DNA of 64,000 nt from a bacterium (GCA_030603495.1 JAUVXR010000002.1:88603-152602); one strand, 5' to 3'. Counted from the first letter of the stretch, positions 8,017-18,058 are shown. Notes: a model not told the origin generated them from the letters alone. Numbers and translations are program-made.

Positions 8017-9498
8017 TCAGCAATCTTCCTCGGCCTCAGAGACTGGTGTCTCCTGCTGGAGAGAGTCCGTCCGGTGTAAGCCTTGCATCACGATTCGGCG
8101 AAAGGCCATCACCAACTCAGGGTCGAATCCGCTGCCGGCTCGGGCTAGGATATCATGCAGAGCCTCCTGCGGCGACAGACTCGCCTGACGAGCCGGGTTG
8201 TGCGGATTGATGAGCCGATCATAGGCATCGGCGATGGCGATTATGCGTGCGTCGTAGGGAATGGCGTCGCCCTTGAGGCTCTCGGGGAAGCCCGTGCCGT
8301 CCCAGCGCTCGTGGTGGTGGGTAACCACCGAGAGCACAGGTTGCAGGAAGGTCACGGGCGCCAGAATGCTCTGGCCGATGAGGGGGTGCATCCGATAGAA
8401 GGCCTGCTCAGGTTCGCCAGGTTCGCCGTTGGCAGGGAGGTCGTCCCGGTCGAGCCCGATCTTGCCGACGTCATGGAGGATCGAGCCGAAGCGCAGCAGT
8501 TCGCGTTGCTCCTCGGGTATCCCCACTTCTGCGGCAATCTGGTCAACGATGTCAGTGACCCGTTCAGAGTGACTGTAAGTATCGCTATCTTTGGCCTCAA
8601 TCGCCCGGGTCAAGGTGCGGACGGTCTCGTAGTAGCTGCGGCGGATATCCTCGTACAGTTCGGCGTTCTCGATGGCCACGGAGGCCTGGTGGGCGAAAGC
8701 AGTAAGCAGATCCACTTCCCGCTGGACAAATCTGCGCGGGGACTTGGCGTAGACCCGCACCACCCCCAACACCTTGTCTTTGGTCTCCAAAGGCACAATG
8801 AGCACGGAGGTCAGGCCAGCTTGCCTGGCGGCTTCAGGGTACTGAAAATGAGGGTCAGTGCGCACGTCGTAGATCTGCTCAGCGTGGCCGCTGAGCACCC
8901 GTTGATCCACCACACTGCCTGGCACCAGCACTGGGCCTTTTTGCCAGTAGTCCTCGCCCAGCCCAGCGCTAGCCGTGAGCTTTAGCTCGCCGGTCTCCTC
9001 GTCGAGCAACCGGATGTTGCATGCCTTAGCATCCATAACGCGCATAGCGTGGGAAGTGATAAGCTCAAGCACCTGCTTGATGCGCAAGGTCGAGGTTATA
9101 CTGCGGGCTACTTCATAGAGCGTCCGGGCCTCCACCACCCGCCGTTTGAGTTCGGACGATAGTCGCGAGGCAACGATGCCTACCACATAGAAGATGAGCA
9201 TGCGCAGGATCATATTGAACAGATTCTGCAAGCTCGAATCGGCTGAGGAGAGCCCCTGTCCAGATTCGGTAGGCATCCACCAACCGCAGCCAAGCCCAGC
9301 TATCAGGGAGACGATTATCGCCCCGGGGTCACCAAACATGAAAGCGGCCCACAGTATGGGCAGATAGTAGAAGTGCACAGCATAGCTGTCGGTCCCGGCC
9401 AAGTACACCAGCCATGTGACAAACGCCATGGCCAGGGCCAGCACCATCAGGGATACTATGGTTCCTGTTCGGCTACGCTTCATCGCTGCCAAGACCAT
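8017..9498 (-). CDS. Membrane GAF / HD-GYP signalling protein
   Basis: The 493-residue protein begins with about four hydrophobic helices (residues 10-120), continues with a GAF domain (around ARSITSTLRIKQVLELI to ENAELYEDI) and ends in an HD-GYP phosphodiesterase domain. Visible motifs are LHDVGKIGL, HPLIGQ, HHERWDGTGFP and DAYDRL. The signature is GFP rather than GYP. The family hydrolyses cyclic di-GMP. The start is odd: AGGAGG almost abuts the first ATG, so the TTG two codons later may be the real start. A stand-alone gene upstream of metG. Confidence 0.88.
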   Translation of the reverse strand: MVLAAMKRSRTGTIVSLMVLALAMAFVTWLVYLAGTDSYAVHFYYLPILWAAFMFGDPGAIIVSLIAGLGCGWWMPTESGQGLSSADSSLQNLFNMILRMLIFYVVGIVASRLSSELKRRVVEARTLYEVARSITSTLRIKQVLELITSHAMRVMDAKACNIRLLDEETGELKLTASAGLGEDYWQKGPVLVPGSVVDQRVLSGHAEQIYDVRTDPHFQYPEAARQAGLTSVLIVPLETKDKVLGVVRVYAKSPRRFVQREVDLLTAFAHQASVAIENAELYEDIRRSYYETVRTLTRAIEAKDSDTYSHSERVTDIVDQIAAEVGIPEEQRELLRFGSILHDVGKIGLDRDDLPANGEPGEPEQAFYRMHPLIGQSILAPVTFLQPVLSVVTHHHERWDGTGFPESLKGDAIPYDARIIAIADAYDRLINPHNPARQASLSPQEALHDILARAGSGFDPELVMAFRRIVMQGLHRTDSLQQETPVSEAEEDC

Positions 9499-9626
9499 TC
9501 CTCCTGGTTACCCGTTGTCCTCCCACTCTAAGCTGGACACATTCGCGGTAGCACTGACCGTTGGCGACAAAGTAACACCGATTGACAGCCGGCTTCCCCG
9601 CTCACAGCTCAGTCATACTGTCCCGC

Positions 9627-11603
9627 CTATCGGACTACAGTGCCTGGCGGGCAAAGGCGATCGGCCACCACCAATGCCTCGGGCTCCTCCGCACCGACGG
9701 CAAGAATCATACCCTGCGACTCTACCCCATGGATGGTCGCCGGTTCCAGATTCGCTACTACGACCACGTTGATGTTCAACATCTCCCGGGGATTGAACTG
9801 CTTGGCAATCCCTGCTACGATCTGGCGGGACTCGGACTCGCCCACGTCAACTATCAGCCGCAGGAGCTTATCGGCCCCGGGGATGCGATGAGCCTCCAGT
9901 ATTGTACCCACGCGCAGATCTAGCTGCGCAAACTGCTCAATAGTGACAGTATCGGCACGGGCCACGGCCTGCTGTTCTGCTGCGGATTGCTCGGCCCGCT
10001 CACTGCGCGCCTGGAGACGGTCCATGGCTCGCCTTATGTCCACACGCGGGAAGATGGGGCGTCCGGGCTCGATAGCGATACCACTGGGTAGCTGCAGTGC
10101 CCGGCAGTCGTCCCAGGATTTTTCGGCCCCCGCAGATTCTAGCCCCAGTTGCCGCCAGATCTCATCACAGATAGCGGGCATGAACGGCGAGACCATTATG
10201 GCCAGTACCCGCACGCAGTCCAGGACATCGTACAGGACCGCCTCGAGCTCGACCTGCTTGGCCTCTTTATGGAGTGTCCAGGGCGCGCGCGTGTCCAGGA
10301 ACTTGTTAGCGCTCGCCACCAGCTCCCAGATGGCTACCAGAGCAGCACTGAAGCTATATTCCGCCATCTCCTGCTCCACAAGCGCGCGGACCCGGTCAAT
10401 CTCGGCGGCCAGTTCGCCCGCACCCGGCCCGGGCTCGGGAATCTTCTTCTCCAGGTAGCGCTCGACCAACGGTAAAGTGCGGTTGAGCAGGTTGCCCAGA
10501 TCGTTGGCCAGGTCGGCATTAAATCGACTTAGCAGTCCCCGCCAGGAGAATGAAGCGTCCAGACCGAAGGTTACCTCGCGCAGCAGGAAGTAGCGCAGAC
10601 TGTCCACGGCCACAGCGGTCGTCGCCCCGGAAATATCGGCCAGCTCGCGCGCCACTTCGTACGGGTGCAGCACGTTCCCCTTCGACTTCCTCATCCTGTC
10701 ACCTTGGGCAGTGATCCACCAGCCATGTGCAAAGAGCGTCTCGGGCAGCGGCAAGTCCAGCGCCATGAGTATAGCCGGCCACAGGGTGGCGTGAAAGCGG
10801 GTTAGGATGTCTTTGCCCATCAGTTCCAGACGCGGCGGCCACCACTGCCCGAACTCGTCGAGGTCATCGGGATACCCGACCTGGGAGAGGTAGTTTATCA
10901 GGGCATCGAACCAGACATAGATGGATTGCGTGTCGTCGTCGGGCACCGGTATGTCCCATTCGGTATGGCCGCGGCTGATGCAGGCATCGCGCAAGCCCTC
11001 CCCCATAAACGAGAGCACCTCGTTGCGCCGCGACTCGGGCAAGATGAATTCGGGATGGCGCTCGATGTGTTCCCGAAGTCGGTCGGAATAAGCAGACGTG
11101 CGGAAGAAATAAGCCGGTTCGGTGACCTGCTCGACCTCCCGCTTGCATTCGGGGCAGTCGCCCCCCACCAGTTCACTCTCTAACAGGTGCGTCTCGCACG
11201 GAATGCAATACCAGCCTTGGTACTCGCCCAGGTAGATGTCACCGGATTCCCGCAGCCGCCGGAAGACGTACTGGACAGTCGCCACATGATGGGAGTCGGT
11301 GGTGCGGATGAAGCGGTCATAATCAATGTGCAGTCGCTTCCACATCCGCTGCCAGGCCTCGACTACCTCGTCAACTAACTCCTGAGGCTTCAGGCCGCGG
11401 GCCTCGGCAGAGCGGGCTATTTTCTGCCCGTGCTCGTCGGTTCCGGTCGAAAAGAGGACCGGTTCGCCGAGCAGCCGGTGGTACCGCGCCTGGGCGTCCG
11501 CCCCTATCGTGGTGTACGAGTGCCCAATGTGGGGCAAGTCGTTAACGTAGTAGATAGGCGTGGTAATGTAGAAGCTTCTGCCCGAATCGTCTGCTGATCT
11601 CAT
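9627..11603 (-). CDS. metG: Methionyl-tRNA synthetase
   Basis: This is class I methionyl-tRNA synthetase of 658 residues. HIGH is at residues 25-28, the zinc knuckle region contains CIPCETHLLE and CPEC, and the KMSKS loop reads RMRKSKGN. A C-terminal EMAP/Trbp tRNA-binding domain starts near LDLRVGTILEAHRI, as in long bacterial MetRS. The open frame runs further upstream to 11735 but would overlap the fmdB-like gene. The ATG at 11603 gives the expected N-terminus and has AAGGA upstream. Confidence 0.97.
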   Translation of the reverse strand: MRSADDSGRSFYITTPIYYVNDLPHIGHSYTTIGADAQARYHRLLGEPVLFSTGTDEHGQKIARSAEARGLKPQELVDEVVEAWQRMWKRLHIDYDRFIRTTDSHHVATVQYVFRRLRESGDIYLGEYQGWYCIPCETHLLESELVGGDCPECKREVEQVTEPAYFFRTSAYSDRLREHIERHPEFILPESRRNEVLSFMGEGLRDACISRGHTEWDIPVPDDDTQSIYVWFDALINYLSQVGYPDDLDEFGQWWPPRLELMGKDILTRFHATLWPAILMALDLPLPETLFAHGWWITAQGDRMRKSKGNVLHPYEVARELADISGATTAVAVDSLRYFLLREVTFGLDASFSWRGLLSRFNADLANDLGNLLNRTLPLVERYLEKKIPEPGPGAGELAAEIDRVRALVEQEMAEYSFSAALVAIWELVASANKFLDTRAPWTLHKEAKQVELEAVLYDVLDCVRVLAIMVSPFMPAICDEIWRQLGLESAGAEKSWDDCRALQLPSGIAIEPGRPIFPRVDIRRAMDRLQARSERAEQSAAEQQAVARADTVTIEQFAQLDLRVGTILEAHRIPGADKLLRLIVDVGESESRQIVAGIAKQFNPREMLNINVVVVANLEPATIHGVESQGMILAVGAEEPEALVVADRLCPPGTVVR

Positions 11604-11676
11604 CAACTGAGACGTCCTTCGTGCAATTGTTGCTCTCCGCCCCGCATATTGCGCTGCTCTATGGCTCGGCATCAGC

Positions 11677-11913
11677 TTACCTACAGCATGAGGCGCAACT
11701 GCTAGCGCTGCAACTGGTGCAGCTTCCCGAACCACTTATACTCCGGCTGGTCGAAGAGCCCGAGCCGACCCGTCCGTAGAACGACGACATTATACGCTGG
11801 ATATCGCTCCCACCACAAGACGGGCAGGCGGCCGGCTCATCTCGAGCAGTGCGCGAACGCAGCAGTTCAAAGCTGTTCGCACACTCTCGGCACCTATACT
11901 CAAACAATGGCAT
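11677..11913 (-). CDS. FmdB-family zinc ribbon protein
   Basis: The 78-residue protein has the FmdB pattern MPLFEYRCREC...CPSCGG with two CxxC pairs, then a low-complexity Ser/Gly/Cys tail (SGSGSCTSC...). Members are small putative regulatory or zinc-binding proteins of unclear function. It lies between the RicT-like gene and metG on the same strand. Confidence 0.85.
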   Translation of the reverse strand: MPLFEYRCRECANSFELLRSRTARDEPAACPSCGGSDIQRIMSSFYGRVGSGSSTSRSISGSGSCTSCSASSCASCCR

Positions 11914-11963
11914 AGCTCCACTCCGACTGCCTTTTTCTCAATATCCTCTGGGTGCTGGCTAGG

Positions 11964-12899
11964 TCAACTGTCTTGGTCTATCCTGCGCTCTTGCCTTGCC
12001 ACCGTGTGCGCATCGGCGGCAGACACAACGACGATACGCTGGTCGGCCAGCTTCACCGTTAACTCCTGCTTGAGTACGCGCTGCTCAACGACTTGGCCCT
12101 CGCCGTGGGGCGTCTGGACTTGCTCTCCCACGTCTGCCAACCGGGCGCGGGCGGTGGCATATACGCCGTGTTCATAGCGCAAGCAACACATCAATCGGTT
12201 GCACACCCCGCTGATCTTCTCTGGATTCAGGGGCAGGTCCTGGTCCTTGGCCAAGCGAATGCTGACCGGTTTGAACTCGCGCAGGAATCGCGCGCAGCAC
12301 AGCGGCTGGCCACAGGGGCCCAGGCCGCCGTGCATCTTCGCCTCGTCACGCACCCCAATCTGGCGCAGCTCGATATGGCAGTGAAAGGTCTGGGCCAAGT
12401 CCCGGACCAACTCGCGGAAGTCCACCCGGCCCTCAGCAGTGAAGAAGAAAATAAGCTGGCGCTGGTCCAGGGTATAGTCGGCCCTGACCAGCTTCATCAC
12501 CAACCCGTGCTCGGCGATCTTCTGCCTGCAGACCGCGATGGCCTCCCGGGCCTGCTCCTGGAGCCAACGCTTCCTCCGGAAGTCGCTCGATTCGGCTTTG
12601 CGCAATAGCGACTTGGTGGGGGCAGGATGACCTGGTTCGGCTTTGTCCTTCACGTAGACCACTTGGCCAACATCCGGTCCCCTCTCAGTTTGGGCCACGA
12701 CAAACTGCCCCGGCCTGATCTTCACTCCGCCGGACTTGAACCAGTAGATCGGCCCGGTACGCCAAAAGCACAGCGCGACAACCTCGTCGCGGCGCTGCTC
12801 CGCCCGACTCCGCGTGGGCATGTCCGCCCCCCGCGCAGTCTGGCCAGCCTCGGTCTGACCATCTTGATCCCGATTGTCCTGCAGGTCCCTGTCAGCCAT
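11964..12899 (-). CDS. PSP1/RicT-family protein
   Basis: From the ATG at 12899 (MADRDLQ) the protein has 311 residues. The PSP1 core contains the cysteine cluster typical of RicT (YaaT): LGPCGQPLCCARFL and SGVCNRLMCCLRYE, which in Bacillus helps bind 4Fe-4S clusters in the RicA-RicF-RicT complex that acts on RNA processing and sporulation signalling. The N-terminal 35 residues are charged and disordered. The frame extends 13 codons further upstream, but the internal ATG fits better. It follows mfd with a 42-bp gap. Confidence 0.88.
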   Translation of the reverse strand: MADRDLQDNRDQDGQTEAGQTARGADMPTRSRAEQRRDEVVALCFWRTGPIYWFKSGGVKIRPGQFVVAQTERGPDVGQVVYVKDKAEPGHPAPTKSLLRKAESSDFRRKRWLQEQAREAIAVCRQKIAEHGLVMKLVRADYTLDQRQLIFFFTAEGRVDFRELVRDLAQTFHCHIELRQIGVRDEAKMHGGLGPCGQPLCCARFLREFKPVSIRLAKDQDLPLNPEKISGVCNRLMCCLRYEHGVYATARARLADVGEQVQTPHGEGQVVEQRVLKQELTVKLADQRIVVVSAADAHTVARQERRIDQDS

Positions 12900-12941
12900 A
12901 GTCTTGATCACCGATCGTGCAGAGCCGCGCCACCACACAGC

Positions 12942-15900
12942 TTACGAGGCGGTCGCTACAGTATCCTGCTCTGCTAGGTCGTAGTTGGCCCTGTCCAACA
13001 GCCGCCCAACCAACTCCTGGACAGCAGCCATTGCAAACTGGCCACCCTTTTGTCTGTATCCGAAGCAGATCTGCTGTGAGTCGAAACTGGCGCGGGGCAG
13101 CTTGGAGCGCGCCCCCCGCCGGGCCTGAAGCTTGGTCGGCTTGTACAGACCCTGTAGCAGACGCAACTCCCCAGGCTTTAGACGTGCCTCGGCCCGCAAT
13201 CGGATAACAATCCGACTATTCTCTGTGGTGATGTCAGCGATACCGACGGCGATACAGCGCAGCTTGAGTTCAGCTATCTGCACCAGGTTCTCAACCGCAG
13301 GCGGCAGCCTGCCGTAGCGGTCGGTCATCTCCGCGGCCAGGTCAGCTATCTGCTCAGGAGTGGTCGTCGCAGCAAGCTGCCGGTACAACGCTATGCGCTG
13401 GTTCTCTGCCGGCACGTACTCGGCGGGAATCAGCGCCTCGATGGGCAAGTCAAGCGCCGGCGCGCCCTCGTAGTCAGACGTCGGTTCGCCTTTGAGCGTC
13501 TTAACGGAGTCGGCTAGCATCTGGCAGTACAGGTCCAGGCCCACCGCCGACAGGTGCCCGCTCTGCTCGGCCCCCAAGATATCGCCGGCACCCCGTATCT
13601 CCAGGTCGCGCAACGCCAGCTTGAAGCCGCTGCCCAGTTCGCTGAATTCCTCCAACGCCTTGAGGCGCTGCTCGGCCTCGGCAGTCATTCGTTCCGGGTA
13701 GCGGTACAGTAGATATGCGTAGGCCTGGCGGTCGGATCTGCCCACACGCCCCCGAAGCTGGTAAAGCTGGGCCAGCCCCAGTCTGTCCGCATCATCAATT
13801 ATTATAGTGTTAGCGTTAGGTACGTCCAGGCCGCTCTCGATGATGGTCGTGCAAACCAGTACATCAAACTCCTCGGCATAGAAGGCCAGCATGACCTGCT
13901 CGAGATCAGCTTCGGGGAGTTGGCCGTGCCCAACTGCTACCGTAGCCTCGGGCACCAGACGCTGAACGGCGGCGGCAATATGATTAATAGATTTTACCCG
14001 ATTATGGACGAAATACACTTGGCCGCTGCGGCGCAACTCGCGGAGAATCGCCTCGCGGATTAGCTGATCGTCTCGCTCTCGGACGAAGGTGCGGATGGGC
14101 ATACGGCCCCGGGGCGGGTCGTTGATCAGCGAAATGGCCCGCACCCCCGACAGGGCCATATTCAGCGTCCGCGGAATCGGCGTAGCGGTCAGCGTTACCA
14201 CATCCACGCTCTGGCGCAGTTTCTTGAGCTGCTCTTTCTGCTTTACTCCGAACCGCTGCTCCTCGTCAATAACCACCAAACCCAGGTCATTCAAGCCAAC
14301 ATCAGTGGCCAGCAGACGGTGGGTACCTATGACGATATCCACGGTGCCTTCTTTGAGCCCGCGGATTATCTTCTGCTGCTGCTCGCGCGTGCGGAAGCGG
14401 CTGAGCATAGCTATTTCAACCGGGTACCCCGACAGACGCTGGCCGAAGGTATTATAGTGCTGTTGGGCCAGTACGGTTGTCGGCACCAGCACGGCGACCT
14501 GCTTGCCGGCCAGCACCGCTTTGAACGCCGCCCGCACCGCCACCTCGGTCTTACCGAAGCCGACATCACCACAGATGAGCCGGTCCATCGGCTTGCCTGC
14601 TTCCATATCCGTTTTGACATCGGCAATGGCCCCCAGTTGGTCGCCAGTCTCCTCGTAGCGGAAGGAGTTCTCCAGTTGGGCCAGCCAAGGGTTGTCGGGG
14701 GCGAAGCAGTAGCCCTCGACCTGCTCCCGCGCGGCATACAGCTTCATCAACTCACGGGCTAGCAGCCTGGTGGAGGCTTGGGCCTTCTTCTTGGCACGAT
14801 TCCAGCGCCCACTGTTGAGCTTGGTAATCGGCGGTGAGCCATGCGAACCGATGTACTTCTGAACGCGGTCGAGTTGAGTGGCCGGCACGTAGAGCTTGTC
14901 GCCGTCGGCATACTCGAGGACGAGGTATTCCCGCTCCACTCCGTTGAGGGCCTGCTTAGTCAGACCGCGATAGACGCCAATGCCGTGGTTGATGTGCACC
15001 ACGTAGTCGCCTTCGTGCAACTCGCGTAACGAGGTGAGCGAGAAGCCCGGGTGGTAGCTGCGCTCTGGGGGCCGCCGCAGCTTGCGCCAACCGTAGATCT
15101 CATTTCCGGTCAGGACTATGAGATCCACTTCGGGGACGGTGAAGCCGCCAGAGAGGTCAACGTCCACCACGTTGATACTGCCAGGTAGCAGCTCGTGAAG
15201 CTCGGTTTCCTGGTAGACTCTATCAAGCTCTCGCGAGCGTAGGACCTCGCTGATGCGGGACGGATCGCTGGTGCAGATGACCAGGTACTTGCCTGCGCGT
15301 TGCCACTCGGCCAGGCCTTCAACCAGCAGTTCGAATCTGCCGCCGAAGCTGTCCACGGGCGGAGTATCGAAGCGCACCACCGGAGCATCTTGCTGCCACG
15401 GCACTTCCCGGCGGAGCATACTCAGGTAGATTATCGGTCGGGCCCAGCGGTTGTGCTCAAAATACATAGCCAGGAGCTTAGCAAAGGGCATACAAGCAGT
15501 CTCGGGCAGCCGCAGGTGGCTACCTAGCTTAACGCCGGCCCGGTAGGCCTCGTGGACCTCGTCCTCAAACTGCTCGGCATGCGACTTGAGGTGGATTGGC
15601 TCGTCCACGACCAAGTAAGCGTCCTCAGGCAGGTAGTCACAGAGCGCCTGGGGGCGGGAGTATACATAGGGCAGGTAATGCGCCAGCCCGGGCGCGGGCC
15701 GAAGCTGTCTGAGCAGGCGCAGGTCCTCGTCCATTCGCTCGCGGAGCCGCTCGGCCTCGCGCAGCTTGTTCTGGGAGCGGAGCTGGTCCAACTCGCGCTC
15801 AAAGGCGCTGCGAATGGCCGGAAGCGCCGCCTGTAGCGACTTGTGGGTGAGCAGTATTTCCCCGGCTGGACCTATCCCGATACGCTCCAGGGGCTGGGTG

Positions 15901-16565
15901 GCCCTCTGCGTGACCGGGTCAAAGAGCCGCAACCGCTCCACTTCATTGCCCAGTAGTTCCAGGCGCACCGGCCACTGGCTAGTCGGCGGCGAGATATCTA
16001 CAATGCCCCCCCGTACCGAGAACTGCCCGACCTCATCTACCAGGTCCACCCGCTCATAGCCCAGATCCAACAGCGCCCCGCCCAGCTCGTCGCGGTCAAT
16101 CTCCTGCCCTGCTACCACCTCCCGGCGGGCTTTACGTAGCTCTGTCTGAGGCATCGTGAGATGCAGGACCGCCTTGATGCATGCTACGACTACCGTTGGC
16201 CGGCCGGCGCACAGCCGTTCGAGAACTGTCAAGCGCTGGGCGACCTGAGCAGGGCCAGGCTCTACCCCATCGTAGAGAGCCGAGGCTGTCGAGGGATACA
16301 GCATCACCTCGAGGTCAGCGATATTGCTAAGCAATTGGCCTAGGTCGGTAGCCAGCTGCTGGGCGCGGTCGTCGGTGTAGGTGATTAGCAGAGCAGTGGA
16401 CCGCTCACGGCTGAACAGCGCGGCCAGCAGCACCGCCTTGCCCACAGCACTGACCCCTTCAACCGAGAGGGCCCTCGCGCCACTGGCGAGTTGCTGCTGC
16501 AGTTCAGCGAAGCTGTCCGCTTCGGCAATCTTGTCACGAAGTTGCGAAAGAATTGTCGTCGCCAT
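12942..16565 (-). CDS. mfd: Transcription-repair coupling factor Mfd
   Basis: The protein has about 1207 residues, the usual size for Mfd. In order it shows a UvrB-like N-terminal region, an RNA-polymerase-interacting CarD-like domain (EGDYVVHINHGIGVYRG), the translocase with Walker A GDVGFGKTEVA and DEEQ box VVIDEEQRFGVKQKE, and a C-terminal TRCF domain. It removes RNA polymerase stalled at DNA lesions and recruits UvrA. The start was taken at MATTILSQLR; the first ATG, six codons upstream, is possible. Confidence 0.98.
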   Translation of the reverse strand: MATTILSQLRDKIAEADSFAELQQQLASGARALSVEGVSAVGKAVLLAALFSRERSTALLITYTDDRAQQLATDLGQLLSNIADLEVMLYPSTASALYDGVEPGPAQVAQRLTVLERLCAGRPTVVVACIKAVLHLTMPQTELRKARREVVAGQEIDRDELGGALLDLGYERVDLVDEVGQFSVRGGIVDISPPTSQWPVRLELLGNEVERLRLFDPVTQRATQPLERIGIGPAGEILLTHKSLQAALPAIRSAFERELDQLRSQNKLREAERLRERMDEDLRLLRQLRPAPGLAHYLPYVYSRPQALCDYLPEDAYLVVDEPIHLKSHAEQFEDEVHEAYRAGVKLGSHLRLPETACMPFAKLLAMYFEHNRWARPIIYLSMLRREVPWQQDAPVVRFDTPPVDSFGGRFELLVEGLAEWQRAGKYLVICTSDPSRISEVLRSRELDRVYQETELHELLPGSINVVDVDLSGGFTVPEVDLIVLTGNEIYGWRKLRRPPERSYHPGFSLTSLRELHEGDYVVHINHGIGVYRGLTKQALNGVEREYLVLEYADGDKLYVPATQLDRVQKYIGSHGSPPITKLNSGRWNRAKKKAQASTRLLARELMKLYAAREQVEGYCFAPDNPWLAQLENSFRYEETGDQLGAIADVKTDMEAGKPMDRLICGDVGFGKTEVAVRAAFKAVLAGKQVAVLVPTTVLAQQHYNTFGQRLSGYPVEIAMLSRFRTREQQQKIIRGLKEGTVDIVIGTHRLLATDVGLNDLGLVVIDEEQRFGVKQKEQLKKLRQSVDVVTLTATPIPRTLNMALSGVRAISLINDPPRGRMPIRTFVRERDDQLIREAILRELRRSGQVYFVHNRVKSINHIAAAVQRLVPEATVAVGHGQLPEADLEQVMLAFYAEEFDVLVCTTIIESGLDVPNANTIIIDDADRLGLAQLYQLRGRVGRSDRQAYAYLLYRYPERMTAEAEQRLKALEEFSELGSGFKLALRDLEIRGAGDILGAEQSGHLSAVGLDLYCQMLADSVKTLKGEPTSDYEGAPALDLPIEALIPAEYVPAENQRIALYRQLAATTTPEQIADLAAEMTDRYGRLPPAVENLVQIAELKLRCIAVGIADITTENSRIVIRLRAEARLKPGELRLLQGLYKPTKLQARRGARSKLPRASFDSQQICFGYRQKGGQFAMAAVQELVGRLLDRANYDLAEQDTVATAS

Positions 16566-16738
16566 AACCGAGTGCCAAAACACACCTAGCCCGAGATACC
16601 AACTCGGGCGGGGTGAAAGTTGAATGATTCTAAGTTGTTAGACATAATCCGGCGCGCTACGGTTCGGTCTTCTACTAGTACAGACCGGGCAAATCAGCAG
16701 CCGCAGAGTGCTATCAAGGGCTGAACATGCTCCGGGTG

Positions 16739-17218
16739 TTACTGGTCCCCGAAGATGTCCTCACCCTCGGGAATCGAGCTGAACTCGTCGTCAGTGTCGG
16801 AGGCTGCCCCGGCTTCGCCGCCCGTACTAGGTGCAGCAGGGGCACCAGCCCCGGCGCGCTGCTGTTGGCCAGCCCGGCGGCGTTCGGCTTCCTGGCGGCT
16901 TTCCAGGAACTGAACGCGTTGCGCATTAATCTCCACCGCATAGCGGTTCTGGCCGTCCTGGGTCTGCCAGGTCCGCGACTGGACCCGGCCCTCGACGGCT
17001 ACCAACGAGCCCTTGTCCAGGTACTGGGCGCAGTTCTCGGCCTGCGCTGCCCAGGTTACGATGTTGAGCCAGTCAGTTTGCTGCTCCCCCTCGGGAGCAT
17101 CACGTCGAGGCGGGCGACCTACCGCCAGGCGAAACTTGGTGACGGCCGTCCCGCTGGGCGTATACCGCATCTCCGGGTCGTTTGCCAGCCGTCCTACGAG
17201 CACCACGTTGTTGACCAT
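16739..17218 (-). CDS. ssb: Single-stranded DNA-binding protein
   Basis: The 159-residue protein has the OB fold typical of SSB (MVNNVVLVGRLANDPEMRYT, then DWLNIVTW and GSLVAVEGRVQSRTW). A Gly/Ala/Ala-Pro-rich linker and an acidic tail follow. The tail ends GEDIFGDQ, so the phenylalanine is not at the very C-terminus as in the classical DDDIPF tip, which may affect partner binding. It lies 13 bp after rpsF, the common bacterial rpsF-ssb arrangement; rpsR is not present next to it. Confidence 0.95.
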   Translation of the reverse strand: MVNNVVLVGRLANDPEMRYTPSGTAVTKFRLAVGRPPRRDAPEGEQQTDWLNIVTWAAQAENCAQYLDKGSLVAVEGRVQSRTWQTQDGQNRYAVEINAQRVQFLESRQEAERRRAGQQQRAGAGAPAAPSTGGEAGAASDTDDEFSSIPEGEDIFGDQ

Positions 17219-17231
17219 AGCACATCCCCCG

Positions 17232-17927
17232 TTATTCGTCGCTTGCGGCCACTGGGCGGGCAGCTTCCGCTTCGGACTCCTCGGCGGGTGGTCCGGGCTC
17301 TTCTGCGGCTTCAGGCGCCTCCGGGGATGATTCGGCCGCTTCCTCGCCTATCTCGTCCTCTACGGCGAGTGCTTCTTCCTCTTCCCCCACAGCTTCCGGC
17401 AGCTGCTCAGCCGACTCCGAGGATGATTCGGCCGCTTCCTCGCCTATCTCGTCCTCTACGACGAGTGCTTCTTCCTCTTCCCCCGCAGCTTCTAGCGGCC
17501 GCTCAGCCGACTCGGAGGCGGCCAGCGCATCGGCCACAGCTAACTCGTCTTCCCGTCCTGCCGCCTCACCCCGCTCTTCCAGCTCTTCGGCGCGCTTTTC
17601 CTCTTCTTTGCCAGAGCGGAAAATGGCCGCCGGATTGGCCACCAATACCCTCCCACGTATTATCCGTTCGTTCAGTCCAAACTCATTCTTGAGAGCCAGC
17701 ACAGCCGCGCCGGTGCCCTTGAAGTACAGAATCCGGTAGATGCCGTCGCGGCTGTCGTTGATCTCGTACGCCAGGCGGCGCCGGCCGAACAACTCGTCTG
17801 CCATTACTTCGCCGTCAGCAGCTTCCACGGTGCTTCTGAGTACCCCAACTATCTCCGTCATCTCCTCGTCTTCAACGTCCGGGAGCAAGATATACATCGC
17901 CTCGTAAAGAGTCAGATCGTTTTCCAC
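17232..17927 (-). CDS. rpsF: Ribosomal protein bS6 with long acidic repeat tail
   Basis: Residues 1-100 are a normal bS6 (YEAMYILLPDVEDEE, GRRRLAYEI, DGIYRILYFKG). The remaining 130 residues form a Glu/Ala-rich extension, more than twice the usual length, built partly of two 32-residue repeats containing GEEEEAL.VEDEIGEEAAES. It starts with GTG, with TAGGAGG about 10 nt upstream. First gene of the rpsF-ssb operon, with a good promoter at 18026-18054. Confidence 0.95.
   Translation of the reverse strand: MENDLTLYEAMYILLPDVEDEEMTEIVGVLRSTVEAADGEVMADELFGRRRLAYEINDSRDGIYRILYFKGTGAAVLALKNEFGLNERIIRGRVLVANPAAIFRSGKEEEKRAEELEERGEAAGREDELAVADALAASESAERPLEAAGEEEEALVVEDEIGEEAAESSSESAEQLPEAVGEEEEALAVEDEIGEEAAESSPEAPEAAEEPGPPAEESEAEAARPVAASDE
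17325..17516. repeat. Two tandem 96-bp units inside rpsF
   Basis: Positions 17325-17420 and 17421-17516 are nearly identical copies of 96 bp (32 codons, so in frame). The first 70 bp differ at only a few positions. They encode the duplicated acidic segment of the bS6 tail. An odd or even number of units would keep the frame, so copy number could vary between strains. Confidence 0.85.
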
Positions 17928-18025
17928 TTAGTCGGTTTCCTCCTATGGCCTGGCGGCTTTGCCCAGATGGACAAAACAGGATAGGGTCGCGAACGCACGG
18001 TCGGCGACCCCGAAAATCATCAGGT

Positions 18026-18054
18026 ATTATACCACAACCCGGCTCCGCGCGCAA
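18026..18054 (-). promoter_or_regulatory. Promoter of rpsF-ssb
   Basis: On the minus strand, -35 TTGCGC (18049-18054), a 17-nt spacer and a perfect -10 TATAAT (18026-18031) lie about 100 bp upstream of the rpsF start. Confidence 0.7.
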
Positions 18055-18058
18055 CCTA

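Noticed and set aside
16727-17692. 321-codon plus-strand frame rich in Pro/Arg/Leu
   Set aside because: Antisense of ssb and rpsF; its composition is that of a shadow of acidic repeats.
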